A DNA stretch of 10,147 nt from an uncultured Mycoplasma sp. (GCA_947565485.1 CANOGG010000022.1:1-10147); one strand, 5' to 3'; positions 1 to 5,615 are shown, counted from the first letter of the stretch. Notes: a model not told the origin generated them from the letters alone. Numbers and translations: made by a program.

Positions 1-52
1 GGGTAGAGAGGAAGTTAGAAATATTATAAAGGCAATAAAAAAGGCATCTTAG
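1..52 (+). CDS. C-terminal tail of an unidentified gene (partial, 5' end outside window)
   Basis: Frame 2 is open from the window edge to a TAG at 50-52 and would encode the last 16 residues of a protein (GREEVRNIIKAIKKAS). A Lys/Ile-rich amphipathic C-terminus is ordinary for a soluble protein, but 16 residues are too few to identify a family. The stop codon lies inside the hairpin that terminates lexA from the other strand, which fits two convergent genes packed end to end. The other two plus frames are closed by stops (4-6 and 27-29), so this is the only frame that could carry a gene here. The reading is plausible but weak, because a short open stretch at an edge can be chance. Confidence 0.35.
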   Translation, partial: GREEVRNIIKAIKKAS

Positions 53-59
53 AAGATGC
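37..59 (-). terminator. lexA intrinsic terminator
   Basis: Read on the minus strand, GCATCT / AGATGC (plus 44-49 and 54-59) forms a six-pair stem with a 4-nt loop. A run of T follows (plus-strand A at 37-42). It lies directly after the lexA stop codon. On the plus strand the hairpin has no useful T run after it, so it serves lexA and not the convergent neighbour. Confidence 0.75.
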
Positions 60-62
60 ACT

Positions 63-686
63 TTAAAAGTGACGATAGAGACCAATTGCTTTACCAAGAA
101 CAGTAATGTTAGGAAAAATTAAAGGGGCCATCGTATCGTTTTCAGGTTGGAGACGAATGTGGTCTTTTTCTTTGTAGTAAGTTTTTAGAGTTACTTCGTT
201 TTCATCAGTCATAGCAACGATGATATCACCATTACGAGCGGTGTTTTGTTTTTGGACAATCACGATATCGCCATCATAGATACCAGCGTTTATCATGGAC
301 TTTCCACTTACATTTAGAGTGAAAATTGTTTCTCTAGCTGGTATTAAAGAAGCAGGAAGAGAGAAAAATTCATTAGGTCGTTCGATGGCTTCGATAGGAG
401 AACCAGCGGTTATTTTGCCTAAGAGAGGAACTTTGATAAGTTCTTCGTTTTTTTCTTCGTATTCATTGTCGACTAAGATTTCCATCGCGCGAAATTTGTT
501 ATTGTCGACTTTGAGATAGCCAGCGTTACATAATTTTTTGACATGAGTGTGGACAGTCGCGGGGCTTGATAAACCTAAGCCTTGACCGATTTCTCTGATA
601 GATGGGGGATAGCCATGGTCGGCTGAATATTTTTTGATAAAGTCTAAGACATTGCTTTGTTTTTCGGTTAATTGTTTTAATTCCAT
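63..686 (-). CDS. lexA: LexA SOS repressor (self-cleaving)
   Basis: LexA is the dimeric repressor of the SOS regulon; RecA filaments on single-stranded DNA trigger its self-cleavage. At 207 residues it matches the Bacillus family length (about 205). An N-terminal winged-helix DNA-binding domain covers about residues 1-70 (YPPSIREIGQGLGLSSPATVHTHV). Next comes the cleavage site Ala94-Gly95 in KITAGSPI, and then the S24 peptidase-like domain with catalytic Ser130 (VSGKSM) and Lys168 (VTLKTYY). RLQPEN at 179-184 is the conserved latch-region motif. No key residue is missing. The start is set by GGAGG (plus 696-700), nine bases before the ATG. The gene is divergent from a small membrane-protein gene and its own -35 is covered by a predicted LexA operator, so autoregulation is expected. 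The function is secure from the intact catalytic set. Confidence 0.97.
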   Translation of the reverse strand: MELKQLTEKQSNVLDFIKKYSADHGYPPSIREIGQGLGLSSPATVHTHVKKLCNAGYLKVDNNKFRAMEILVDNEYEEKNEELIKVPLLGKITAGSPIEAIERPNEFFSLPASLIPARETIFTLNVSGKSMINAGIYDGDIVIVQKQNTARNGDIIVAMTDENEVTLKTYYKEKDHIRLQPENDTMAPLIFPNITVLGKAIGLYRHF

Positions 687-706
687 AAGATTTTACCTCC
701 AATTAA

Positions 707-735
707 ATAATAGCACATAAACATACGCTTGTCAA
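707..735 (-). promoter_or_regulatory. lexA promoter
   Basis: On the minus strand TTGACA (plus 730-735) is followed after 17 bp by TATTAT (plus 707-712), a near-consensus sigma-A promoter. The predicted start is near 700, right at the edge of the ribosome-binding site GGAGG, so the leader would be only about 14 nt. A LexA operator at 733-746 overlaps the -35. Confidence 0.85.
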
Positions 736-746
736 ACGTTTGTATT
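733..746 (-). promoter_or_regulatory. Predicted LexA operator 1 (lexA autoregulation)
   Basis: On the minus strand the site reads AATAC-AAAC-GTTTG. It fits the Gram-positive LexA box form, CGAAC-N4-GTTCG with variation at the outer bases. Its arrangement matches the other two sites in the window: GATAC-ATTT-GTTCG at 775-788 and AAAAC-AATT-GTTCG at 5761-5774. It overlaps the lexA -35 element, so bound LexA should block RNA polymerase. Confidence 0.7.
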
Positions 747-770
747 TTTTTGAAATAGTAAAATTTTTTA

Positions 771-799
771 TTGTCGAACAAATGTATCTATGATATAAT
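771..799 (+). promoter_or_regulatory. Promoter of the small membrane-protein gene
   Basis: TTGTCG (771-776) is followed after exactly 17 bp by a perfect TATAAT (794-799), with a predicted start near 806. The LexA operator at 775-788 overlaps the -35 and spacer, which predicts repression in undamaged cells and induction in the SOS response. Confidence 0.75.
775..788 (+). promoter_or_regulatory. Predicted LexA operator 2 (divergent small gene)
   Basis: CGAAC-AAAT-GTATC has one perfect LexA half-site (CGAAC) and one degenerate half. The shared block TTGTC[AG]AAC at the left edge of both intergenic operators is placed 42 bp apart (729 and 771), four helical turns, so two LexA dimers would lie on the same face of the DNA. 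The site sits between the -35 and -10 of the small gene. Confidence 0.72.
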
Positions 800-808
800 A
801 TTTTTAGT

Positions 809-830
809 AAGGAGTAGTGATGTAAAAATG
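809..830 (+). promoter_or_regulatory. Ribosome site with a start-stop codon pair before the small gene
   Basis: AAGGAG (809-814) is followed after five bases by ATG TAA (820-825), a start codon immediately followed by a stop. Two bases later comes the ATG (828) of the 43-codon gene. The 13-base gap from AAGGAG to that second ATG is long for direct initiation, while the first ATG is at a normal distance. Initiation, immediate termination and re-initiation two bases downstream is therefore a real possibility. Seen: the sequence order and spacing. Inferred: any effect on translation. Confidence 0.5.
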
Positions 831-959
831 AAAAAAGTTTTAGTTAATTATGGGGGAGCTATTTTGTTATATTTAGTGATTTTTCTTGGAGTAGTCGCTG
901 TTTCGTTGCGTTTGGAGGATATATGGAAACATGAAGGGAGTATGGCTATTAATAATTAA
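828..959 (+). CDS. Small SOS-controlled single-pass membrane protein (candidate YneA/SidA-like)
   Basis: This gene encodes 43 residues: a basic start (MKKVLVNY), one hydrophobic segment at about residues 9-26 (GGAILLYLVIFLGVVAVS), and a short polar tail (LRLEDIWKHEGSMAINN). The predicted topology is a single membrane helix. ATG 828 is chosen because the promoter start (about 806) and AAGGAG lie just upstream; the open frame extends further 5' only through the promoter. It is divergent from lexA and has a LexA operator over its promoter. In Bacillus and relatives the lexA-divergent gene is yneA, an SOS-induced division inhibitor with one membrane helix. Caulobacter SidA and Staphylococcus SosA are other short one-helix SOS inhibitors. 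This protein has no LysM domain, which Bacillus YneA has, and no sequence match is claimed. The division-inhibitor role is inferred from position, control and topology only. Confidence 0.7.
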   Translation: MKKVLVNYGGAILLYLVIFLGVVAVSLRLEDIWKHEGSMAINN

Positions 960-973
960 TCAAAGTGATTAAT
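955..973. repeat. Inverted repeat between the small gene and the ymfF promoter
   Basis: ATTAATCA (955-962) and TGATTAAT (966-973) form a perfect eight-pair inverted repeat with a 3-nt spacer. It contains the stop codon of the small gene and overlaps the weak -35 of the next promoter. A-rich rather than T-rich sequence follows on the plus strand, so it is not a standard terminator. It may be an operator or an mRNA 3' hairpin. Confidence 0.5.
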
Positions 974-997
974 AAAAATGATAAATTGTGTTATAAT
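969..997 (+). promoter_or_regulatory. ymfF-ymfH promoter (extended -10)
   Basis: TTAATA (969-974) lies 17 bp before a perfect TATAAT (992-997), which is preceded by TGT (989-991), making an extended -10 element that can compensate for a weak -35. The predicted start is near 1004, abutting AGGAGG (1005-1010), so the leader would be about 14 nt. Confidence 0.65.
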
Positions 998-1017
998 AAG
1001 GGGTAGGAGGTACAAAT

Positions 1018-2295
1018 ATGGAGTATAAAAAATATGAGTATCCATCATTTAATATATATACAGTTAAAACGAATAAGTTTAAAACAGCGCAAATGGAAAT
1101 TATTTTTAGTGATGAAGTACGAAGAGATGAGATATTAGCTAAGACTTTTTTAGTAGATATTATGAGTGATTGTTCGGCACAATATAAGTCAAGGAAAGAG
1201 GTTGTTAGAACATTAGAGGAATTATATAAAGCAAACTTTTATGGAGTGGTAAATAAAGTGGGAGCGACTTTGATGTCGTCTTTTGTGCTTAGTTTTTTGA
1301 GTCCTAAGTATGTTAGTGAAGAAGATTATTTAGAGAGAGTGCTAGAGTTACCGTTTCTCATGATATTGAATCCTTTTATAACTGCGAAAGAGTTTGATAT
1401 AAAGAATTTTAATATTGTGAAAAATAGATTATATGATGAAATTTTGGGAGTGAATGAAGATATTGGGCGAGTAGCTTTAAAGAAAGCAATTAGTTATTTA
1501 GATGAAGAGTCACCTAGTAGTTATAGTGTTTTAGGAAGTACAGAAGAGTTAGAGGAGATTACGCCTAAAAAGTTAGCACTTATTTATCAAGATTTGATTA
1601 ATAAGAATAGATGTGATATTTTTATAGTGGGAGACCTTGATATGGATAGAGTAGCTAATATTATATTTAAAAACTTTAAGAATCCAGTAATTAAGACTCA
1701 TGAGAGTTCTTTATATGTACATAATAAAGTGCCGAAGAAAGTGCGTAATTTTAAAGATAAAGCTAATTTTTTGGAGTCTAATTTAATTAATATTTATAAT
1801 TTAGAGGGATTAGATGATAAAGAAAGAATTACCGTGGGACATTTTTATAATTATTTACTTGGTGGGGGAGGACTTAGTACGAAGTTATATCAATTATTAA
1901 GAGAAAAGAATTCGCTTTGTTATGGGGTTAAGAGTATGTATTTAAAGTATGATGGGTTACTCATGATTCAGACTTCGGTTAATAAAAAAGATGTTAGTAA
2001 AGCTAAAAAATTGATAGATCAGGCTTTAAGGGAAATGAGAGCGGGAGATTTTAGTGATGATGATATTAAAGCAGCGAAAGAGAACTTTATTTTTTCACTT
2101 AATTTGGCGTTAGATAGTGCGGCTGGTGTCCTTAATAATTACGTGTTTAATGTGTTTGATAATTTGCCACTCATTGATGAGAGAATAAAGATGATTAAAG
2201 ATATTACGAGGGAGGAAATAGTAAGAGTAGCGAATAAAGTTAAACCAAATATATCTTTTGTTTTGGAAGGAGATTTAGATAGTGGAGAAAATTAA
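1018..2295 (+). CDS. ymfF: M16-family peptidase-like protein, non-catalytic subunit (YmfF-like)
   Basis: This 425-residue protein resembles Bacillus YmfF (named YfmF in some databases, where it is linked to EF-P modification). It has the two-domain M16 fold pattern but lacks the zinc motif HxxEH: the region where it should lie (about residues 25-65) has no such histidines. It keeps the features that M16 partner subunits supply: a glycine-rich loop LLGGGG at 280-285, followed by Arg295 and Tyr302 in LREKNSLCYG, which contact substrate in the paired enzyme. This is the classic split of M16B heterodimers, with one subunit bearing zinc and the other the glycine loop and Arg/Tyr pair. No signal peptide is seen, so it is probably cytosolic. 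AGGAGG seven bases before ATG fixes the start. Its 3' end overlaps the catalytic partner gene by 14 bases. The substrate is unknown; the family assignment is firm, and the ymfF name is by analogy. Confidence 0.85.
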   Translation: MEYKKYEYPSFNIYTVKTNKFKTAQMEIIFSDEVRRDEILAKTFLVDIMSDCSAQYKSRKEVVRTLEELYKANFYGVVNKVGATLMSSFVLSFLSPKYVSEEDYLERVLELPFLMILNPFITAKEFDIKNFNIVKNRLYDEILGVNEDIGRVALKKAISYLDEESPSSYSVLGSTEELEEITPKKLALIYQDLINKNRCDIFIVGDLDMDRVANIIFKNFKNPVIKTHESSLYVHNKVPKKVRNFKDKANFLESNLINIYNLEGLDDKERITVGHFYNYLLGGGGLSTKLYQLLREKNSLCYGVKSMYLKYDGLLMIQTSVNKKDVSKAKKLIDQALREMRAGDFSDDDIKAAKENFIFSLNLALDSAAGVLNNYVFNVFDNLPLIDERIKMIKDITREEIVRVANKVKPNISFVLEGDLDSGEN

Positions 2296-3553
2296 GATTA
2301 AGGGCATTGATGAAGAGATATATCATACTGTATCTAATAAAGGGTTAGATATTTATGTGTGGAAAAATATATATGCGAAGAGTTTTTATCTATCTTTAAA
2401 TGTGAAGTTTGGGTCGGTACATACAGAATTTTTAGTTCAAGGAAAAAAACATACAGTGCCTAATGGAATAGCACATTTTATGGAACATATCAAGTTTAAT
2501 GTCGATAAAGATAAGACAGCGAATGATTTGTTTGACCCACTCGGGAGTGATATAAACGCTTTTACGACGTTTAAGTTTACGAGTTATTTAGTTTATGGGA
2601 CAAATAAGTTTAGTGATAACCTTAATAATTTGTTAGATTATGTGTATACGCCTTATTTTACAAAAGAGATAATAAAGAAAGAAAAGGGAATAATTAATTC
2701 AGAAATTAATATGGTTAAGGATCAGCCTTATAACAATTTATATTTTGAGTTTAATAAATGTTTGTATCATAAAGAGAAGTTTAGGAATTTGATTACAGGA
2801 GAGGCACAAGATATTAGGAATATTACGTTAGAAGATATTAAACTTATTTATGAGATTTTTTATCATCCAGAGAATATGTTTCTTATAGTGACGGGAAATG
2901 TTAATCCTTATGAAATTGAGAAGATAGTTAATGAGAATTTAGAGAAGAAAGATATTCCAAAATATCTTGCACCAGAGATTGTTAGGACTAAGGAGCCTAA
3001 GGGGGTTAATTGTCGTTATAAAGAGATAGAGGCAAATGTTGAAGTTTATAAAGCTAAAATAGGGTTGAAGCTTGATATGAAGCAATTTAAAAATATAGAT
3101 AAATTGAAACTGAATATTATTCTAAATTTAGTATTAGCGAATAATTTTGGAGAGACATCAGACTTGAAAGAAGAATTGTTGGAAGAGGGTTTGATAACGT
3201 ATATAGGTGGTAATAGATATGTGGAAGATGATTATGTTGTTATTGATATTACGCTTGAGAGTAAGTTGATTGATCAGGCAGTAGAGAAGATAGTGGAAGC
3301 TTTAGATAATTTAGTGATGAGTGAAGAAGATTTGAAGAGAAAAATAAATGCGAATATTGGGACAATTGTGACTAGTTATGAGTCATGTGAGGAGGTTAAT
3401 AGTATGCTTCAGAATTATTTGATATATTATGAAGATGTAGTGGCTAATTTAAAAGAAGTGTATCAGAGTATTACGATAGAAGAAGTAGAAGAGGTAATAA
3501 GTAAAATTAATACGAAAGAGATGTGTATTGTAAAGATGAAGAGAAAAGCATAG
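2282..3553 (+). CDS. ymfH: M16-family zinc metallopeptidase, catalytic subunit (YmfH-like)
   Basis: This 423-residue protein carries the M16 inverted zinc motif His65-Phe-Met-Glu68-His69 in GIAHFMEHIKF. The third zinc ligand should be Glu141, 72 residues later, in the conserved stretch EKGIINSEINM. Asn92, Ala93 and Phe94 (INAFT) match the substrate-strand motif of the family. The C-terminal half lacks the glycine-rich loop, which the preceding subunit provides, so the two likely work as a heterodimer. The start is a GTG inside the end of the upstream gene, with AAGGAG (2267-2272) nine bases before it; the 14-base overlap implies translational coupling. Bacillus YmfH has a near-identical length and gene position. 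The family is involved in peptide turnover or processing, and the exact substrate is not established here. A terminator hairpin begins within the last codons. Confidence 0.88.
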   Translation: MEKIKIKGIDEEIYHTVSNKGLDIYVWKNIYAKSFYLSLNVKFGSVHTEFLVQGKKHTVPNGIAHFMEHIKFNVDKDKTANDLFDPLGSDINAFTTFKFTSYLVYGTNKFSDNLNNLLDYVYTPYFTKEIIKKEKGIINSEINMVKDQPYNNLYFEFNKCLYHKEKFRNLITGEAQDIRNITLEDIKLIYEIFYHPENMFLIVTGNVNPYEIEKIVNENLEKKDIPKYLAPEIVRTKEPKGVNCRYKEIEANVEVYKAKIGLKLDMKQFKNIDKLKLNIILNLVLANNFGETSDLKEELLEEGLITYIGGNRYVEDDYVVIDITLESKLIDQAVEKIVEALDNLVMSEEDLKRKINANIGTIVTSYESCEEVNSMLQNYLIYYEDVVANLKEVYQSITIEEVEEVISKINTKEMCIVKMKRKA

Positions 3554-3568
3554 ATTCGTGCTTTTTTT
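3544..3568 (+). terminator. ymfF-ymfH operon terminator
   Basis: AAAAGCA (3544-3550) pairs with TGCTTTT (3559-3565) across an 8-nt loop that contains the TAG stop codon, and the T run continues to 3568. The stem starts in coding sequence, and the next promoter's -10 follows only six bases after the T run, so terminator and promoter are interlocked. Confidence 0.7.
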
Positions 3569-3570
3569 CA

Positions 3571-3579
3571 TGGTATAAT
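3571..3579 (+). promoter_or_regulatory. Extended -10 promoter of the LiaF-like/NUDIX operon
   Basis: TGG-TATAAT (3571-3579) is an extended -10 element. No good -35 is visible at 16-18 bp upstream, where the terminator of the previous operon sits, so the promoter may depend on the extended -10 alone. The predicted start is near 3586 and the ribosome site AGAAGAGG begins at 3587. Confidence 0.55.
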
Positions 3580-3602
3580 GGGTTTAGAAGAGGTAATGTT
3601 TT

Positions 3603-4253
3603 ATGAATAAAGGAAAAAGTATTTTTTGGGGCCTAGTTTTGATTGTCGTGGGGTTATTATTTTTGGGTAATAATCTTAATTGGTGGAATGTAAATTTGTT
3701 TTTTGATGGGTGGTGGAGTTTATTTATAATTGTGCCATCATTAATAGGAATGAGTAGAAGAGAGACGTTTAGTTCTTCTTTAGTATCGCTAGTATTGGGA
3801 ATTTTGCTTCTTTTGGCTGCACAGGATATAATTTCGTGGGGAATGATTTGGAAGATAATTGTACCACTTATAATAATAGTAGTAGGTTTAAGTTTGATAT
3901 TTGGGAGGAGAGATTGGCGGAAGTTTGATGGTAAGAATGCCGGAGAGTATGTAGCTATTTTTTCGGGGGTTGATGAAAAATTAAAAGAAGTAGATAATGA
4001 TTTTAGAGTTATATCGATATTTGGAGGAGTGGAGCTTGACCTTCGTAAAGCAAAGCTTAAGAAGGATTTGGTAATTGAGTGTGTGAGTGTTTTTGGAGGG
4101 ATAGATCTTAAGATGCCTGATAAAGTACAGTTACGGGTTAATGGGATGCCAATATTTGGAGGGGTAGAGAATAAGTTTGATAATGATGAGTCAAGTGAGA
4201 TAATAGTCTATATTAATTATACGTGTATTTTTGGGGGGATAGATATTTTATGA
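3603..4253 (+). CDS. LiaF-like membrane protein (DUF5668 plus LiaF C-terminal repeats)
   Basis: This 216-residue protein has about four hydrophobic segments in its N-terminal half (roughly 7-23, 38-51, 58-74, 83-101). The first pair has the WGLVLIVVGLLFLGNN...WWSLFIIVP pattern of the LiaI/LiaF-type transmembrane domain. A soluble C-terminal half carries five copies of the motif [IV]F[SG]G[VI][DE] near residues 119, 139, 163, 184 and 209, at 20-25 residue intervals, as in the LiaF/cell-wall-active-antibiotic-response domain; this repeat suggests a stacked beta structure. Bacillus LiaF is a membrane inhibitor of the LiaRS cell-envelope stress system, but no two-component genes are visible here, so the role is inferred only at family level. 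It begins a two-gene operon with the NUDIX gene. The last repeat ends right at the C-terminus (FGGIDIL), and its codons also supply the next gene's ribosome site. Confidence 0.8.
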   Translation: MNKGKSIFWGLVLIVVGLLFLGNNLNWWNVNLFFDGWWSLFIIVPSLIGMSRRETFSSSLVSLVLGILLLLAAQDIISWGMIWKIIVPLIIIVVGLSLIFGRRDWRKFDGKNAGEYVAIFSGVDEKLKEVDNDFRVISIFGGVELDLRKAKLKKDLVIECVSVFGGIDLKMPDKVQLRVNGMPIFGGVENKFDNDESSEIIVYINYTCIFGGIDIL

Positions 4254-4795
4254 TAAAAGAGAAGATAGAAAGATATAAGACATTTGATGAGCAAGAGGCT
4301 AGAGATAAAGAATATTTTTTAAATTTTATGTCTTCTTTTCAGGATGTTTTAACAAGAGAAAATGTTTTTGGTCATTTTACAAGTTCAGCTTTTGTGCTTA
4401 ATGAGACAGGTAACAAAATGTTAGTAGTATATCATAATATTAATGATGGGTGGATATATCCTTGGGGACATGCGGATGGAGAAAGCGATTTACTAAGTGT
4501 TGCAGTAAGAGAAGTCCTGGAAGAGACCGGAGTTAGACCAATAGTGAGGAATCAAAATATCTTTGGAATACAGGTACTTCCGGTTAGAGGGCATGTTAAG
4601 CATGGTAAGTATGTATCAGCGCATGTGCATTTAGATGTAGTGTATTTGATGCAGGCTAGTGAAGAAGAAGCGTTAAAGTTTAGACCAGATGAGAGTAGGA
4701 GTGTTAAATGGGTAGAGTTAGATAAGGCTTATGATGAGTCGTGTTGTGATTTTATTAGGCCAGTGCATCAAAAATTAATTAGGAAGCTTGGTTAA
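4250..4795 (+). CDS. NUDIX hydrolase
   Basis: This 181-residue protein has a NUDIX box within WGHADGESDLLSVAVREVLEETGV. The catalytic block REVLEETGV is intact. The earlier Glu of the GX5E part is replaced by Ser, with a Glu one position before it, and the usual GG is WG. NUDIX enzymes cleave nucleoside-diphosphate-linked compounds; the exact substrate cannot be read from sequence. The helical N-terminus (MIKEKIERYKTFDEQEARDK) and the segments HFTSSAFVLN and YHNINDGW match a common Firmicutes subfamily of about 180 residues. The start is ATG 4250, which overlaps the TGA of the LiaF-like gene (ATGA), with GGGGGGA (4233-4239) ten bases upstream. An upstream in-frame GTG at 4223 lies inside the previous gene and lacks a ribosome site. 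Translation is probably coupled to the upstream gene. Confidence 0.88.
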   Translation: MIKEKIERYKTFDEQEARDKEYFLNFMSSFQDVLTRENVFGHFTSSAFVLNETGNKMLVVYHNINDGWIYPWGHADGESDLLSVAVREVLEETGVRPIVRNQNIFGIQVLPVRGHVKHGKYVSAHVHLDVVYLMQASEEEALKFRPDESRSVKWVELDKAYDESCCDFIRPVHQKLIRKLG

Positions 4796-4808
4796 AAAAG
4801 CTTTTTTT
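4784..4808 (+). terminator. Terminator of the LiaF-like/NUDIX operon
   Basis: AAGCTT (4784-4789) pairs with a second AAGCTT (4798-4803) over an 8-nt loop, followed by T to 4808. The stop codon TAA (4793-4795) lies in the loop. Confidence 0.75.
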
Positions 4809-4811
4809 GTT

Positions 4812-4837
4812 AAAAAAAAGCTACTTTGGAGTAGCTT
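4812..4837 (-). terminator. rpsD terminator
   Basis: On the minus strand AAGCTACT / AGTAGCTT (plus 4818-4825 and 4830-4837) forms an eight-pair stem with a 4-nt loop, followed by a T run (plus-strand A 4812-4819). It stands back to back with the terminator of the convergent operon, three bases away. Confidence 0.85.
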
Positions 4838-4841
4838 AATT

Positions 4842-5444
4842 TTATCTGTTGTAGAACTCGACGATTAGTGATTCATTGATTTCAGCGTTAAGTTCACTTC
4901 TTTCAGGATATCTTACATATGTACCAGTCATTTTGTTTTTATCAAATTCAACAAAAGCTGGGAGGCTAACTTTGTTTTCTAAGCTAGCTCTAATTGCAGG
5001 ATGGTCTAAAGAAGTTTCTTTAACGGCAATGACATCACCAGGTTTACAAGAGTAAGATGGAATATTTACTTTAACACCGTTAACAGTGATATGGCCATGG
5101 TTTACGACTTGTCTTGCACCACGTCTAGTATTAGATAGTCCCATACGATAGATAATGTTATCAAGACGAGATTCAAGAAGTTTTAACATGTTTTCGCCAG
5201 TAACGCCTTTCATTTTAGAAGCACGGTCGAATAGTTTATGGAATTGTTTTTCATTCATACCATACATAATTCTAACTTTTTGTTTTTCTTGTAACTGGAT
5301 ACCATATTCGCTTAATTTTTTACGACGGTCGGTTCCATGTTGACCAGGAGCGTAAGGACGACGAGCTAATTCTTTACCATTTTCTAAAGTAGAGAAGTTT
5401 AGACGACGAGATTTTTTGTAAGCTGGACCTGTGTATCTTGCCAT
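4842..5444 (-). CDS. rpsD: 30S ribosomal protein S4
   Basis: S4 is a primary 16S rRNA-binding protein that nucleates 30S assembly. At 200 residues it equals the Bacillus length. The start [15 protein letters not shown], the segment [10 protein letters not shown], and the S4 RNA-binding domain at about 92-155 ([34 protein letters not shown]) are all present. The C-terminus IVEFYNR is typical. There is no N-terminal CxxC zinc pair, so this is the zinc-free form. The start is set by AAAGGAG (plus 5454-5460). The gene stands alone, with its own strong promoter, a long leader and a terminator, as in Bacillus, where S4 represses its own synthesis. No anomalies are seen. Confidence 0.98.
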   Translation of the reverse strand: MARYTGPAYKKSRRLNFSTLENGKELARRPYAPGQHGTDRRKKLSEYGIQLQEKQKVRIMYGMNEKQFHKLFDRASKMKGVTGENMLKLLESRLDNIIYRMGLSNTRRGARQVVNHGHITVNGVKVNIPSYSCKPGDVIAVKETSLDHPAIRASLENKVSLPAFVEFDKNKMTGTYVRYPERSELNAEINESLIVEFYNR

Positions 5445-5609
5445 TTTTTTATTCTCCTTTCTATTAATCTAAATACAAAGGGTTGGTTTTCTTTATTATA
5501 GGGAGTTTATTTTAGATAATTTCTTTAAGGCAGTCTTAAATACTTTTAGCCCAAAATAATTGGTAATAAACACATTATAATAAGTTTGACCCACTGCCAT
5601 GTACTTGTA
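5445..5609 (-). promoter_or_regulatory. rpsD 5' leader, candidate S4 autoregulatory RNA
   Basis: About 165 nt separate the predicted start (near 5609) from the rpsD ATG, far longer than the other leaders in this window. On the RNA, GGCAGT (plus 5593-5598) pairs with ACTGCC (plus 5529-5534). ATCTAAA (plus 5511-5517) pairs with TTTAGAT (plus 5467-5473), and the loop of that helix holds CTCCC (plus 5501-5505), which can pair with the GGAG of the ribosome site (plus 5454-5457). The last pairing would be a pseudoknot that hides the ribosome site. Bacillus rpsD is known to be autogenously regulated through its leader; the particular fold here is inferred by eye. Confidence 0.6.
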
Positions 5610-5615
5610 TTAATA

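Noticed and set aside
295..519. Plus-strand open frame inside lexA
   Set aside because: Antisense to a conserved, intact lexA and without family features.
771..827. Longer N-terminus for the small membrane protein, starting at TTG 771
   Set aside because: It would put the start codon on the -35 element and translate through the promoter and LexA box; no ribosome site precedes it, while AAGGAG lies just before ATG 828.
4223..4249. Upstream GTG 4223 as the start of the NUDIX gene
   Set aside because: It lies inside the LiaF-like gene without a ribosome site; ATG 4250 overlaps the stop and has GGGGGGA before it.
5155..5343. Plus-strand open frame inside rpsD
   Set aside because: Antisense to a conserved ribosomal protein gene, no supporting signals.
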